Notes: a model not told the origin generated them from the letters alone. DNA of 64,000 nt from Alistipes sp. (GCA_017483225.1 JAFULF010000037.1:1-64000); one strand, 5' to 3'. Positions 1-9,700 are shown, counted from the stretch's first letter. A program made the numbers and translations.

Positions 1-564
1 CCATACCGGTGCCAATAATAGATCGTGTTCAATTGTTTCTGTTTCAGGTGTTGCAGATAATAGTTGAGCAACTCTTTTTTCCACGCTCTCTGTTATATTA
101 TCCTCTCCAATGCTACGAAGAGCCTGTACCAATTCGGGCATAAGTTTTCCTTTATATGCGAATTTCTTAGGAGAGCCATGTGTTAAAGTCACAGTTCTAT
201 TTCCTAATTTCAGTTTTCTTGAGGAGCCTGATGTAAGGAACGAAGCATTCATTGGTACTTGTGTGGAAAAACCAAGTCTATTAGCGGCGGTATCACCTGT
301 TGGAAAAATCTTGGCTTTATCTCTTTTGGCAATCTCCGTCACTAATTCAAAAGCCGAAGGATATACCACTCCAAATCGTGTTTTTTTAACCTTAACATAT
401 ACGCCTTTGGCTATTCGTGTAATCAAACCCTCTTTCTCAAATTGAGCAAGAAGTTTGGTTACATATTCCACATCAAATTGATGGAATGTAGACACAAAAA
501 ACACCTCGCCATATCTTGCGTAGGTTATCTTTGCTCTAACTTTATGTTCCACAGTCTTTTGCAT
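1..564 (-). CDS. DUF6088 / AbiEi-like antitoxin domain protein (3' end beyond window)
   Basis: The minus strand is open from ATG at 564 to the window edge (188 codons, no stop). The predicted protein has an N-terminal winged-helix-like segment (about residues 1-60: DVEYVTKLLAQFEKEGLI, then ITRIAKGVYVKVK). This is followed by the region typical of DUF6088, with FPTGDTAANRLGFSTQVP and a basic GSSRKLKLGNRTVTLTHGSPKKF stretch split over about residues 90-130. Members of this family are annotated as type IV toxin-antitoxin AbiEi-type antitoxins and usually precede an AbiEii/AbiGii nucleotidyltransferase gene, which here would lie left of position 1 and cannot be seen. Codon use is more AT-rich than the neighbouring helicase gene, which fits an accessory gene. 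The ATG follows a clear promoter by about 50 nt. Family call is from recognition of the sequence pattern only. Confidence 0.75.
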   Translation of the reverse strand, partial: MQKTVEHKVRAKITYARYGEVFFVSTFHQFDVEYVTKLLAQFEKEGLITRIAKGVYVKVKKTRFGVVYPSAFELVTEIAKRDKAKIFPTGDTAANRLGFSTQVPMNASFLTSGSSRKLKLGNRTVTLTHGSPKKFAYKGKLMPELVQALRSIGEDNITESVEKRVAQLLSATPETETIEHDLLLAPVW

Positions 565-915
565 ACGATTTTTAGCCTATTTTAAGTCGGAATAATTGCA
601 GATTTTTCCGACCACAAAGGTATGAAAATATTGCGAAGTGACAAAAGAATCCATTGTTTATTTCATTATACCTATACTTTTTGCTCTGAAAGCGGGCAAA
701 AACTTGTGATTTTTGGAAGTTATTGCCCGTTTAACCCGACAATATAAGGTTGAAATTTCATTCTTCATACAAGCCTTTCAGCCCCTCATTTTACCCCAAA
801 ATCCACCCTTCAAAATGCCCTAACTATGACATCTGATGACACGTTATGACGTGTATAGACTGATTTGATACTCAAAGAATCTTAATCAAACTACATCAAA
901 GATACAAAAAGTTTA
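565..915. other. intergenic region without a supportable gene
   Basis: This 351-nt gap holds the promoter of the DUF6088 gene (615-645). It also has a loose inverted repeat (CGGGCAA at 693-699 with TTGCCCG at 723-729), three ATGAC words exactly 10 bp apart (826, 836, 846), a short palindrome ACACG-6-CGTGT (839-854), and TTTGAT at 864-869 facing ATCAAA at 885-890 just downstream of the helicase gene. I see no coding frame and no convincing U-rich terminator. Confidence 0.5.
615..645 (-). promoter_or_regulatory. Bacteroidetes-type promoter of the DUF6088 gene
   Basis: Read on the minus strand: TTTG (645-642), 19 nt, TACCTTTG (622-615). This is a full match to the -33/-7 consensus of the phylum, and it places transcription about 45 nt before the ATG at 564. 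Confidence 0.75.
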
Positions 916-3900
916 TTAAACAACCTCCTCTATTCGTGATTCTCGAACATACCATATAAAACCTCGCACCCGACTGTACCCCATCTCACGCAGCAGCGAC
1001 ATATAGTCGGCGGTCTGTTGGCGATAGCTCTTCTCCTCCTGCCCGAACTTGTAATCCACGACCGTGGCCTCCGTGCCACGAATCATAACTCTGTCGGGGC
1101 GGCGTATTCCCTGCTTGGAGAGGATGTTACTCTCTCGGCGCACCTCCTGCCACTGCCCGTCAAACCAGCTGCCGGCAATGGTGTTGTCGAGGGCAGAGGC
1201 GACCTGCTCCATCAGCGAGGCGCACTCCTGCTCGCTCAATACGCCATCCATACGTAGCGACTCCACCGCCACCTCTATATCCTTGCGGGTCGTTGCATCC
1301 TCGAAGGCTCGATGCAGCATAATGCCCTCATCACGAGGCGATAACAGGCCGTCGCTCTCCTCCATATAGCGTGACGACGGGGTATTTATCCTGATGTCGA
1401 GCGGCGAGGCCACGTAGTCGTTCATACGTACAATCTGTGGCTTCGGGCGACTTCTGCGCCTCTGCTTTGCCCTCTTCTCCGGCTCCGGCGCATCGAATGT
1501 GCCGAGTTCAAAGCCGCCGATTAGGTTGCTGTTGTAGTTCTGCGCCACAGCATCGTATATCAGGTGTGCCACCGTTGGGTGGTTGCCAAGGTTGTTTTTA
1601 TTTGGCAGGAAGATGTGCAACTGCTCGGCGGCACGTGTAAATGCCACGTAGAGCAGGTTGATTGCATCTACGTGCGAATAGACGGTCTCGGTGTAGTAGC
1701 CCTCGGCAAATATCGAGTTCTGCACCTTGGAGCTGAACGATACGGGGAATAACTTGTCGCCGTCCATACCGCTGGCAGGGGATGCAGGAGCCCATATCGT
1801 CGAAGGAATCCTGCCCGAAGAGGTCATCGGGTCGAGGGCCCAGTTGCAGTATGGGATGATGATGACCTTATTCTCCAAACCCTTAGCCTTGTGTATGGTC
1901 ATAATCTCTATGGCGTTCTCGTTGCGCTCTATGCTGACAGACTTGTTGCCTCCATTCTCCTCCCACCAACGCAGGAAGAGGGCTATGTCGGCACTCTTGC
2001 CGGCACAGAACTTTACCACCTGCTCGTGCATAGCCTCCACGAAGGCGACGTGGGCGCTCAACAAATCCTTGTAGTGGATGGTAATCTGCTCGAAGGCCTC
2101 CTCCGGCGAACTTACTCGCAGACGGTCCAGCAGGCGGTGTTCATCCTCCGAGAGCGAATCTGTAAAATCCTTCCAGCACTCTCTGTTGTATATCGCCAAT
2201 GAGATGGCATCGTCACGCTTGATGGATAGACGCATCACGGCAAGGATAAACTGAACGGCCGAGGAGTTGTTCATCAGCAACGCCTCCTGTGTCATCACAT
2301 CGAACTCGTGTAACGGGGCTCTCTTCTCTGTAACCGACTCTTTGTTGTAGAGCTTCTTATAGCCCAACTCTGCCTTTATCTCTTGCTTGGAGTCGAGCAG
2401 TATCTGCGCTATCTCCACCCCCTCGCTCTTCGAGCGTACAAGGATGGTGATGTCGCACGGGCGATAACCTGCTCCCAGAATCTTCTGTATGCGCTCCGTG
2501 AACTCGTATTTTACGCTCTCCCAATATGGTGTTATAGAGATGTAACCGCCATTCTGACTCTCTCGGCGAGCACTCTGCGCCTGCCCCTCGTAGGCACGCA
2601 GGAGCGTGTCGTGCAACTCGGCATACCTCTGTGGGCTTATGGCCTCCGCCCCCGCTCCCTTGTCCAGAAGCGAGTTCAGACGGGCATTATCCAGAGCGAT
2701 GATGCTCTCGAAGGTGGCGTTGTTGAACTCTACAACCTGCCTCAAACTGCGGTAGTTGTCTTTGAGCGTCGTGCGCTCTATCTTGGTGCCGTTTTGGCTG
2801 ATGTCCTCCGGCGCAATATGTCCCAGAATGTTCCAGTCGCTGCCTCGCCAGCGATATATCGACTGCTTGATGTCGCCTACGAGCAGCACCGAGATTCCGG
2901 CACTCTCCGAGATGGCATTGCGCAGCAGCGGCAGGAAGTTCTTCCACTCTTTGAGCGACGTGTCCTGAAACTCGTCAATCATATATCGCTCAAATCGGTT
3001 GCCCACCTTCTCGTATATGAATGGCGCATCCAGCTCGCTGACAAACTCTGCGATGGTGTGCTTGGTCTCCGACAGCAGCATTGTATTCTCCTCACGGCAA
3101 ATCTCCAACGAGGTGCGATACAGGTCGCCAAGCAGGGCAAAGCTGCGGTAGTTCTCCAACAGAAGGGTGCGGCTGTTATGCAGGGCTGCTATGCCACACA
3201 CCTGTTGCAGCATAGGTTGCAGGCGTGATGCCAGCGACTCCATTGCCGACGTGGCCTTGCGGCTCTTGGCAAACCACTCCGCAGGCGTGTCCGAGGTGTG
3301 CGATATGACCGTGGCACTCGGCTCCTTGAAGGTGCCCGATGCTATGGTGTCAAAGTAGGAGGTGAAACTTCGCAGGAAGTCCTTGTGCGAGTATCCCGCC
3401 TCGGTAATCATCCTCGAAGCTTCGGCGGCCACCGTGCGCAGTCGCTCAATCTCGGCATCCGCCTTCGCCTTATATCGAAACACCTCACGCTTCAACTCCT
3501 CCTTGCTCTCGACCTTCGAGATAGGCTCCTTGGTGCTCTCCTTGAAGAGCTCTCGTTGCAGTCGCAGGATGCCCTCACGTATATCCCACCGCTTGCCGTC
3601 GGCGATGCGGTCCTTCGCCATCTCCATAATCCAACTGCGTAACTCGCTATTCTCGGAGATATTCTCCAATAGGGTATCCACGCTCTTGGATAGCAGCGGT
3701 GCCGTATCCAACTCTATGGCATAGTTCATCTCGATACCCAGCTCCTTGATGAAGGCTCGCAGTATGCGCTGAAAGAATGTGTCGTTGGTGAGTATTGAGA
3801 AGCGTGAGTAGTCGTGCAATATCGCCGTGCGTACCTTCAACGCACGGTGGCGCAACTCCTGCTCCGAGAGGCCGGTGTCGCTCATAAGCATCGAGAGGTA

Positions 3901-4140
3901 GTCGCTCTCCTCGCCAGATGCCAGGTCGTCAATCTGGCGCAGGATGCGGGACTTCATCTCTTCGGTTGCCTTGTTTGTGAATGTTACCGCCAGAATATGG
4001 CGAAAGGCGTAGGGGTCAAAGCCTCCGCCTTTATGCTCCGGCTGGTTGCATAGCGTGTCATAGACATACTTGTATGCAAGTTGGTATGTCTTGCCGGAGC
4101 CGGCACTTGCGCTCAATATGCGTGCTTTGCAACCACTCAT
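916..4140 (-). CDS. RecB/AddA-like UvrD-family helicase with C-terminal PD-(D/E)XK nuclease
   Basis: The 1074-residue protein is an ATP-dependent 3'-5' helicase-nuclease of the AddA/RecB type, expected to process double-strand DNA ends in the cytoplasm. Visible motifs: Walker A ASAGSGKT (11-18), motif Ia VTFTNKATEEM (about 52-62), Walker B IDEFQDTS (388-395), motif III VGDIKQSIYRWRG (421-433), then TIHKAKGLE and LLYVAFTRA in the last third. The C-terminus carries RRPDR...VVDYKFG (about 1015-1035), the Asp and Asp-x-Lys arrangement of a PD-(D/E)XK nuclease. It starts 2 nt after the rnhA stop, so it is the last gene of the trpS-ClC-HAD-rnhA run. The partner AddB-like nuclease usually found near such genes in Bacteroidetes is not in this window. 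Confidence 0.88.
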   Translation of the reverse strand: MSGCKARILSASAGSGKTYQLAYKYVYDTLCNQPEHKGGGFDPYAFRHILAVTFTNKATEEMKSRILRQIDDLASGEESDYLSMLMSDTGLSEQELRHRALKVRTAILHDYSRFSILTNDTFFQRILRAFIKELGIEMNYAIELDTAPLLSKSVDTLLENISENSELRSWIMEMAKDRIADGKRWDIREGILRLQRELFKESTKEPISKVESKEELKREVFRYKAKADAEIERLRTVAAEASRMITEAGYSHKDFLRSFTSYFDTIASGTFKEPSATVISHTSDTPAEWFAKSRKATSAMESLASRLQPMLQQVCGIAALHNSRTLLLENYRSFALLGDLYRTSLEICREENTMLLSETKHTIAEFVSELDAPFIYEKVGNRFERYMIDEFQDTSLKEWKNFLPLLRNAISESAGISVLLVGDIKQSIYRWRGSDWNILGHIAPEDISQNGTKIERTTLKDNYRSLRQVVEFNNATFESIIALDNARLNSLLDKGAGAEAISPQRYAELHDTLLRAYEGQAQSARRESQNGGYISITPYWESVKYEFTERIQKILGAGYRPCDITILVRSKSEGVEIAQILLDSKQEIKAELGYKKLYNKESVTEKRAPLHEFDVMTQEALLMNNSSAVQFILAVMRLSIKRDDAISLAIYNRECWKDFTDSLSEDEHRLLDRLRVSSPEEAFEQITIHYKDLLSAHVAFVEAMHEQVVKFCAGKSADIALFLRWWEENGGNKSVSIERNENAIEIMTIHKAKGLENKVIIIPYCNWALDPMTSSGRIPSTIWAPASPASGMDGDKLFPVSFSSKVQNSIFAEGYYTETVYSHVDAINLLYVAFTRAAEQLHIFLPNKNNLGNHPTVAHLIYDAVAQNYNSNLIGGFELGTFDAPEPEKRAKQRRRSRPKPQIVRMNDYVASPLDIRINTPSSRYMEESDGLLSPRDEGIMLHRAFEDATTRKDIEVAVESLRMDGVLSEQECASLMEQVASALDNTIAGSWFDGQWQEVRRESNILSKQGIRRPDRVMIRGTEATVVDYKFGQEEKSYRQQTADYMSLLREMGYSRVRGFIWYVRESRIEEVV

Positions 4141-4142
4141 AA

Positions 4143-4598
4143 CTACTCCTTATCGTATCCCGTATCTTCGTACAACGTCTTGCCGCCCGCAGCCGCCACC
4201 GCCAACTCGTCGCAGCGGTTGTTCTCCACCGTCTCGGCGTGCCCCTTGACCCATACGAAGCGGACATTGTGTCGGCGATATACAGCCAGAAAGCGCATCC
4301 AGAGGTCGGGGTTCTTCTTGCCGGAGAAACGCTTGCGCTCCCAGCCGAATACCCACCCCTTGCTCACGGCATCCACGACATACTTGGAGTCGGAGTATAT
4401 AGTCACGTCGGAGCCCCCGAACTTCAACGCTTCGAGGGCGACACACACCGCCATAAGTTCCATACGGTTGTTTGTCGTAAGACGGAATCCCGCCGACAAC
4501 TCCTTGCGATGAGGGCCGCTGAGCAGGACAACGCCATAGCCTCCCGGGCCGGGGTTGCCGAGCGCAGAGCCATCCGTGTATATCGTGATTTGTGGCAT
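4143..4598 (-). CDS. rnhA: ribonuclease HI
   Basis: At 151 residues this is normal length for RNase HI, which cuts the RNA strand of RNA-DNA hybrids (Okazaki primers, R-loops). All catalytic carboxylates can be placed: D9 (YTDGS), E47 (NRMELMA), D70 (YSDSK) and D130, plus H120 in VKGHA. The N-terminal [13 protein letters not shown] signature is intact and there is no extra hybrid-binding domain. The gene sits 3 nt after the HAD phosphatase stop and 2 nt before the helicase start, so all three are probably co-transcribed and translationally coupled. Confidence 0.95.
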   Translation of the reverse strand: MPQITIYTDGSALGNPGPGGYGVVLLSGPHRKELSAGFRLTTNNRMELMAVCVALEALKFGGSDVTIYSDSKYVVDAVSKGWVFGWERKRFSGKKNPDLWMRFLAVYRRHNVRFVWVKGHAETVENNRCDELAVAAAGGKTLYEDTGYDKE

Positions 4599-4601
4599 AG
4601 G

Positions 4602-5252
4602 CTACACCAAAACTATCTTCAAGAGTTCGTCAAAAGCATCAATCGTATATGTGGCACCTGCCTCGATGAGCATCTGCTTCGAGTGACAGCCGTATGTCAC
4701 TCCGCAGGTCGCCGTGCCCGCCGAAACGCCCATACCTATATCGAATATGGAGTCGCCGACCACCAGCGTCTTCTCCGGAGGGGTGCCCGTGCGTCGCATC
4801 GCTTCCAGCGCAATATCCGGCGCAGGCTTTATATTCTCCACATCGTCGGAGCAGACTATCGTATCCATATATTTCATCACCCCGAAACTCTCTATCATAG
4901 GCACCACGACAGAGAGTACGTTGTTGGATGCAATGGCCATCTTGATACCGTGGTCGTGGAATTGTTGCAACGTCTCCATAACCTTCGGGAACGGGCGAAT
5001 CATAGAGAGTCCCTCGCTCATATATAACTTCATATAAGCCTCCGTGTAACGTGCCACATCATCCTCGTTCTCGGACCCCGATATATGTTTTATGGCATCA
5101 TATACGGAGTGGCCGGCATTGTGGTATATAACCTCGTCGCTGACAGATATGCCCTCGGCACTCAACACCTTGCGGATGCAGGGTATTATGGCGGGCATCG
5201 TGTTTGCGGTGGTGCCGTCGAAGTCGAAAAGTAGTGTATGGTATCGTGCCAT
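4602..5252 (-). CDS. HAD-IA hydrolase, phosphoglycolate phosphatase-like
   Basis: The 216-residue protein has HAD motif I DFDGTTANT (nucleophile D10, acid D12), motif II at IASNN (about 115), motif III Lys in NIKPAPD and motif IV GDSIFDIGMG, with a helical C1 cap between motifs I and II. Family members dephosphorylate small phosphate esters such as 2-phosphoglycolate. The position beside DNA-repair genes (RNase H, helicase-nuclease) fits a Gph-type role in clearing phosphoglycolate made during repair of DNA ends, but that is inference. Substrate cannot be read from the sequence. The gap to the upstream ClC gene is 12 nt. Confidence 0.85.
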   Translation of the reverse strand: MARYHTLLFDFDGTTANTMPAIIPCIRKVLSAEGISVSDEVIYHNAGHSVYDAIKHISGSENEDDVARYTEAYMKLYMSEGLSMIRPFPKVMETLQQFHDHGIKMAIASNNVLSVVVPMIESFGVMKYMDTIVCSDDVENIKPAPDIALEAMRRTGTPPEKTLVVGDSIFDIGMGVSAGTATCGVTYGCHSKQMLIEAGATYTIDAFDELLKIVLV

Positions 5253-5264
5253 ATTGCTGCTTTG

Positions 5265-7076
5265 TTATTGCGAAATTTTTACTAATTGCTCTCTGTACGC
5301 ATTCAGGATGCGTGACTTGGATAGGAAACCGAGGTAGCGATTCTGCTTATCCACCACGGGCAGCATCCAAGTATTGTTGTGCTCGAAGCGTGGCAACACC
5401 TCCTGAATCTGCTCCTTCTCCAAGATTCGGTCCGGTGGCTGAATCATATAGTCGGTGATGAAGGCTCCCCACTTCTCCCGCTTGAACATATCCTCACGCA
5501 GGTCGTCGAGCTGTACGATGCCGAGCAGGTGGCCGAAGTTGTCGATAACGGGGAATATGTTGCGGCGAGCGGTGCTTATGACCTGCACAACGTCGCCCAG
5601 CGTGTGGTGCTCCTTCAATCGTACAAAGTCGCTCTCCATCAGCTCTTCAAGCCTGAGGAATACGAATACCGACTGGTCCTTGTCGTGTGTCAGCAGCTCG
5701 CCCTTCTGACGCAACTGCTTGGTGTATATCGAGTCGGGGTCGAGGTAGTGGCCCACGGCAAAGGCTATGCACGCCACAATCATCAGCGGGATGAAGAGCC
5801 CGTAGCCGTTGGATAACTCGGCGATAAGGAATATGGAGGTCAGCGGAGCCTTCATAACGCCCGACATCACGCCCGCCATACCTACGAGGGTGAAGGCCGC
5901 AATCGACACATCCCAATCGAAACAGATGTTGCAGAATATGGCCATCGCAGCCCCTGTGAAGGCACCGACGAAGAGCGATGGTGCGAAGGTTCCTCCGACA
6001 CCTCCTGCGGCGTTGGTGGTCGCCATAGCAATCACCTTGAAGAACATCACCGCCACAACATATATCAGCACCACCCACTCGATATCCTTGAACGGATAGA
6101 AGAGCGAGTTGTCGAATATCGACTGCTTGTCGCCGTGCATAAGCGACACTAAGGACTCGTAGCCCTCACCATAGAGTGGCGGGAAGAGGAATATCAGCAC
6201 GCCGAGAACGATGCCGCCGATAGCCCAACGCTTGTATTGACTCCCGATGGAGTGAATGTAGCGACCGATGGCGGAGTTGGTCGTCGTGAAGTAGTACGAC
6301 ATCAATCCGCAGATGCCTCCCAGCAATATGAAGAGCGGTATCTGCTTAATCTGGAACATATCGGCAGGGGTGAGCGATACGGAGATTATCGGGTCGAAGC
6401 CTCGCAGAACGATGGCTATCGTGGTGGCTGTGATGGAGGAGATGAGCAACGGAATTACCGATGCAGAGGTGATGTCGAGCATCAGAATCTCCAACACAAA
6501 GACCACGCCCGTAATCGGTGCCTTGAAGATGGAGGCCACCGCAGCACCCGCTCCACAGCAGAGCAGCAGCGTTATGTTCTTGTAGTTGAGTTGTGCGAGT
6601 TTGCCAATATTGGAGCCTATGGCGGCACCCGTGAGCACGATAGGTGCCTCCGGACCCACCGAGCCTCCGAAACCGATGGTCGTAGCACCTCCGACAATCG
6701 AGGTCCAGCAGTTGTGTCCTGCGATGCGGGAGCCTCGGCGGGACATCGAGTAGAGTACCCGTGTCACACCTTCGGAGATGTTGTCACGCACAATGTACTT
6801 GACAAAGAGTGTCGCCAGAACGATACCGATGGCGGGGTAGATGAGGTAGAGGAAGTGGTAGGTATCGACATCAAACCAATTCACCAGCGCACTCTTTATG
6901 AGGTGCAGCAGCACCTCGAACAGATATGTACCCAGACCCGCAAATGCACCAACCACCGCAGCGAGTATCATAAGCATCTGACTCTCGCTGAGGCGTTGTG
7001 TATTTCGCAAAAACCACTTGTAAATCTTCTCCCTATTGGCCGGGTTTATGTAGTTTGAGCGCTCGATAATCTTCAT
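5265..7076 (-). CDS. ClC-family chloride channel/transporter with CBS pair
   Basis: The 603-residue membrane protein has about ten hydrophobic segments between residues 30 and 440, then two CBS domains (about 465-600). The conserved filter regions are recognisable: SEGVTRVLYSM near 101-111, GPEAP (141-145) in place of GREGP, which keeps the gating glutamate as E143, and GGVGGTFAPSLFVGA near 355. Proteins of this family move Cl- (sometimes with H+) across the inner membrane, and CBS pairs often bind adenine nucleotides. It is 33 nt downstream of trpS and 12 nt upstream of the HAD gene. Whether it is a channel or an exchanger cannot be decided here. Confidence 0.9.
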   Translation of the reverse strand: MKIIERSNYINPANREKIYKWFLRNTQRLSESQMLMILAAVVGAFAGLGTYLFEVLLHLIKSALVNWFDVDTYHFLYLIYPAIGIVLATLFVKYIVRDNISEGVTRVLYSMSRRGSRIAGHNCWTSIVGGATTIGFGGSVGPEAPIVLTGAAIGSNIGKLAQLNYKNITLLLCCGAGAAVASIFKAPITGVVFVLEILMLDITSASVIPLLISSITATTIAIVLRGFDPIISVSLTPADMFQIKQIPLFILLGGICGLMSYYFTTTNSAIGRYIHSIGSQYKRWAIGGIVLGVLIFLFPPLYGEGYESLVSLMHGDKQSIFDNSLFYPFKDIEWVVLIYVVAVMFFKVIAMATTNAAGGVGGTFAPSLFVGAFTGAAMAIFCNICFDWDVSIAAFTLVGMAGVMSGVMKAPLTSIFLIAELSNGYGLFIPLMIVACIAFAVGHYLDPDSIYTKQLRQKGELLTHDKDQSVFVFLRLEELMESDFVRLKEHHTLGDVVQVISTARRNIFPVIDNFGHLLGIVQLDDLREDMFKREKWGAFITDYMIQPPDRILEKEQIQEVLPRFEHNNTWMLPVVDKQNRYLGFLSKSRILNAYREQLVKISQ

Positions 7077-7109
7077 TGTCGTATATACTCTTGGGCCTCT
7101 TCCCTCGGA

Positions 7110-8237
7110 TTATTTACTCTGCTGCTTGTACTGCTCGGCCTGCGCAGCAATCAGCTCACGGTCGTCGAAGTAGTTAATCTTCATCGCATTGCGCACGTCG
7201 TTCAGGGTCTCTGCCGCAGCCGCACGTGCCGTCTTTGAACCCTCTTCGAGGATGCGATACACCTGCTCGATGTTCTGCTCCCAGTACTTGCGACGCTCAC
7301 GAATCGGCTCCAACATCTCGTTGAGGATGGCGATGAGCAGCTTCTTGCACTTCACATCTCCAAGGCCTCCACGGCGATAGTGCTCCTTCATAGCATCCAG
7401 CGACTCATACTCCGGCAGATACTTCTCGAAGTGCTCCGGACGACAGAAGGCATCCAGATAGGTGAAGACGCAGTTGCCCTCGACCTGTCCGGGGTCCTCG
7501 ATGCGCAGGTGGTTAGGGTCGGTGTACATACCCATAACCTTCTGCTTGACCTCCTTCTCGGTGTCGGAGAGGTAGATGCAGTTGCCCAGTGACTTGCTCA
7601 TCTTCGCCTTGCCGTCTGTTCCGGGGAGGCGCAGGCAGGCACGATTCTCCGGAAGAAGAATCTGCGGCTCGACCAGCGTCTGACCATATACCGAGTTGAA
7701 CTTGTGGACAATCTCACGTGTCTGCTCAATCATCGGCTCCTGGTCCTCGCCCACGGGCACAGTCGTAGCCTTGAAGGCCGTGATGTCGGATGCCTGTGAG
7801 ATAGGGTAGGTGAAGAAGCCCACCGGAATACCCTTGCGCTGCGTCGTATCGCCATCGGCAACCTCCTCCGAGAAGCCTCTCATCTTGATTTCGGTCTTTA
7901 CCGTAGGGTTGCGTTGCAGACGTGCCACCGTGACAAGGTTCATATAGTAGAATGCCAACTCGCACAACTCGGTCACGTAGGACTGCACGAAAATCGTCGA
8001 GCGTGCAGGGTCGATGCCGCAGGAGAGGTAGTCGAGAGCCACCTCGATAATGTTCTGACGCACCTTCTCGGGGTTGTCGGCATTGTCGGTGAGTGCTTGT
8101 GCATCGGCAATCATAATGAATATCTTGTCGAACTCTCCGGAGTTCTGCAACTCTACACGTCGGCGCAGAGAGCCCACAAAGTGTCCCAAATGAAGTCGGC
8201 CCGTAGGACGGTCGCCGGTAAGGATTATTTTTTTCAT
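7110..8237 (-). CDS. trpS: tryptophanyl-tRNA synthetase
   Basis: The 375-residue class I synthetase charges tRNA-Trp. It has the HIGH-type signature in [14 protein letters not shown] at the N-terminus and KMSKS in [12 protein letters not shown] start it at ATG 8237 because the frame further upstream to 8681 reads as the antisense of oxyR and has no synthetase similarity, and because a -7 box lies at 8263-8270. Trp-binding and anticodon regions look complete. Slightly longer than many bacterial TrpS (about 330-350), as in other Bacteroidetes with an insertion after the signature. It heads the minus-strand run that ends with the helicase. Confidence 0.94.
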   Translation of the reverse strand: MKKIILTGDRPTGRLHLGHFVGSLRRRVELQNSGEFDKIFIMIADAQALTDNADNPEKVRQNIIEVALDYLSCGIDPARSTIFVQSYVTELCELAFYYMNLVTVARLQRNPTVKTEIKMRGFSEEVADGDTTQRKGIPVGFFTYPISQASDITAFKATTVPVGEDQEPMIEQTREIVHKFNSVYGQTLVEPQILLPENRACLRLPGTDGKAKMSKSLGNCIYLSDTEKEVKQKVMGMYTDPNHLRIEDPGQVEGNCVFTYLDAFCRPEHFEKYLPEYESLDAMKEHYRRGGLGDVKCKKLLIAILNEMLEPIRERRKYWEQNIEQVYRILEEGSKTARAAAAETLNDVRNAMKINYFDDRELIAAQAEQYKQQSK

Positions 8238-8262
8238 ACTCGTTATTATGTCTATTAAAATA

Positions 8263-8270
8263 CAAATGTA
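8263..8270 (-). promoter_or_regulatory. -7 box of the trpS promoter
   Basis: TACATTTG on the minus strand, 25 nt before the trpS ATG. No good TTTG stands 19-21 nt further up, so only half of the promoter is convincing. Confidence 0.45.
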
Positions 8271-8300
8271 GGAAAAATAGTTAAAATTTCCTTGTCTGTT

Positions 8301-8331
8301 ATTGGTCGTATAGGATTTTTTTATATTTTTG
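8301..8331 (+). promoter_or_regulatory. promoter of oxyR
   Basis: ATTG (8301-8304), 19 nt, TATTTTTG (8324-8331). It predicts a start of transcription near 8337. This rules out the upstream ATG at 8329 and supports ATG 8353 for oxyR. Confidence 0.6.
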
Positions 8332-8352
8332 CATACGCAATACATTGTAGTT

Positions 8353-9237
8353 ATGACGATAATCCAACTTGAATATCTTTTGGCGGTAGCCAACTTCGGC
8401 AGTTTCTCGGTGGCAGCCGAGCATTGTTTTGTGACGCAACCCTCTCTGAGTATGCAGATTAAGTCGCTCGAAGAGGAGCTGGAAGTGATGCTTCTCGACC
8501 GCTCCAAGAAGCCGGTGATGCCCACCCGTGCGGGCGAGGCGGTGATAGAGCAGGCTCGTGAGACGCTCAAAGAGTTTAACTCCATAAAGGAGGTTGTGTC
8601 GCAACTCAAAGGCGAGATTGCCGGCAAGATTTGTCTGGGTGTCATCCCGACGATTGCGCCATATCTGCTGCACCGTTTCATTCCGGAGTTCGTGCATCGC
8701 TATCCGAAGGTTGAGTTGGAGGTGCGAGAGATGCAGACGGCATATATCATCGATGCCCTGAATCACGACCGCATAGATGTTGCGCTGGTTGCGGGCGGTA
8801 CGTGTGGCGACGGCATCGTCGAGTACGACCTATTCGACGACCGCTTCTACGCCTATGTCTCGCCGTCGAACTCGCTCTACAACAAGTCGAATATCCGCAT
8901 CGAGGATATAGATATGCGTGAGTTGGTGCTGCTGAGCGTCGGTAACTGTATGCGTGACCAGGTGTTGGAGTTGTGTCAGGCACGCAACTCGGTGCCTTCC
9001 CGCTACTACTTTGAGTCGGGCTCGCTCGATACGCTTATGCGCATCGTTGATTCGACCTCGAATATGACAATCATTCCGGAGATGTCGCTCCCGTATATTC
9101 CGAGCGAGCGCAACCGCCAGATTAAGACCCTGTTCAAGGGCGCATCTTCCCGTAAGATTTCGCTCGCCGTGCGACGTACCTACGTCAAGAAGTCGCTCGT
9201 GGATGCCTTGAAGGCCACGATTCTGGATTCGATATAG
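8353..9237 (+). CDS. oxyR: LysR-type peroxide sensor OxyR
   Basis: The 294-residue regulator has an N-terminal winged helix-turn-helix (about 1-60, with [18 protein letters not shown]) and a periplasmic-binding-like effector domain. The redox pair is unmistakable: [12 protein letters not shown] puts cysteines at 199 and 208, the same spacing and the same numbers as the disulphide-forming cysteines of E. coli OxyR. So this is a hydrogen-peroxide-responsive activator rather than a generic LysR protein. The start at 8353 is set by the promoter at 8301-8331. It is divergent from trpS and convergent with the riboflavin kinase gene. Its usual targets (ahpC, katA, dps) are not in the window. Confidence 0.92.
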   Translation: MTIIQLEYLLAVANFGSFSVAAEHCFVTQPSLSMQIKSLEEELEVMLLDRSKKPVMPTRAGEAVIEQARETLKEFNSIKEVVSQLKGEIAGKICLGVIPTIAPYLLHRFIPEFVHRYPKVELEVREMQTAYIIDALNHDRIDVALVAGGTCGDGIVEYDLFDDRFYAYVSPSNSLYNKSNIRIEDIDMRELVLLSVGNCMRDQVLELCQARNSVPSRYYFESGSLDTLMRIVDSTSNMTIIPEMSLPYIPSERNRQIKTLFKGASSRKISLAVRRTYVKKSLVDALKATILDSI

Positions 9238-9310
9238 GTGGGGGTGATAAATCCTTGCGCAGATGCCGCTCGGGCGCAATATCAGGGCCGCAAGAGGCAG
9301 TTATAAGTCG

Positions 9311-9700
9311 TTAGTGGAGGTCGCAGCAGGTGCCGAGTATGGCGGTGCGGTCGGCTTCGAGTTGTTGCTGCAACTCTTCGATTGAGCCAAAGCGCTTCTC
9401 GTTACGAATCTTGCGGAGCAGGCGCACACGCAGCCTCTGCCCGTAGAGGTAGCCGGCAAAGCCGAAGATGTGGGTTTCGAGCAGTCGTGTCTTGCCATCC
9501 ACCGAGGGGCGAACTCCCACATTCGACATCGCACGATAGGTCACGCCCTCGATATCTATCTCCGAAGCGTACACCCCGTTGTCAAGGTCGTTACGCCCCG
9601 CAATATCTATATTTGCGGTGGGGAAACCGAGCGTGCGACCCAGACGGTTGCCGCCGATGATTTCTCCCTCTATCTCTGCTATTGGCTGCTTATTAGACAT
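9311..9700 (-). CDS. stand-alone riboflavin kinase domain (RibF C-terminal half)
   Basis: Only 129 residues long, it corresponds to the flavokinase domain that normally forms the C-terminal half of bifunctional RibF. GNRLGRTLGFPTANI (about 18-32) is the ATP/flavin signature, and NVGVRPSVDG and LETHIFGF follow as in the family. The enzyme should phosphorylate riboflavin to FMN. The FAD synthetase (nucleotidyltransferase) half is absent: the sequence upstream is the AI-2E permease gene, whose stop overlaps this start. So this is a monofunctional kinase or a fragment, and FAD synthesis must depend on a gene elsewhere. The frame is intact and shows no decay. Confidence 0.85.
   Translation of the reverse strand: MSNKQPIAEIEGEIIGGNRLGRTLGFPTANIDIAGRNDLDNGVYASEIDIEGVTYRAMSNVGVRPSVDGKTRLLETHIFGFAGYLYGQRLRVRLLRKIRNEKRFGSIEELQQQLEADRTAILGTCCDLH

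Noticed and set aside
110..445. 111-residue plus-strand frame
   Set aside because: It is antisense to the DUF6088-like gene, which has a promoter and a protein-like sequence.
8238..8681. N-terminal extension of trpS to 8681
   Set aside because: The extra 148 codons are antisense to oxyR and precede the synthetase signature; a -7 box lies just before ATG 8237.
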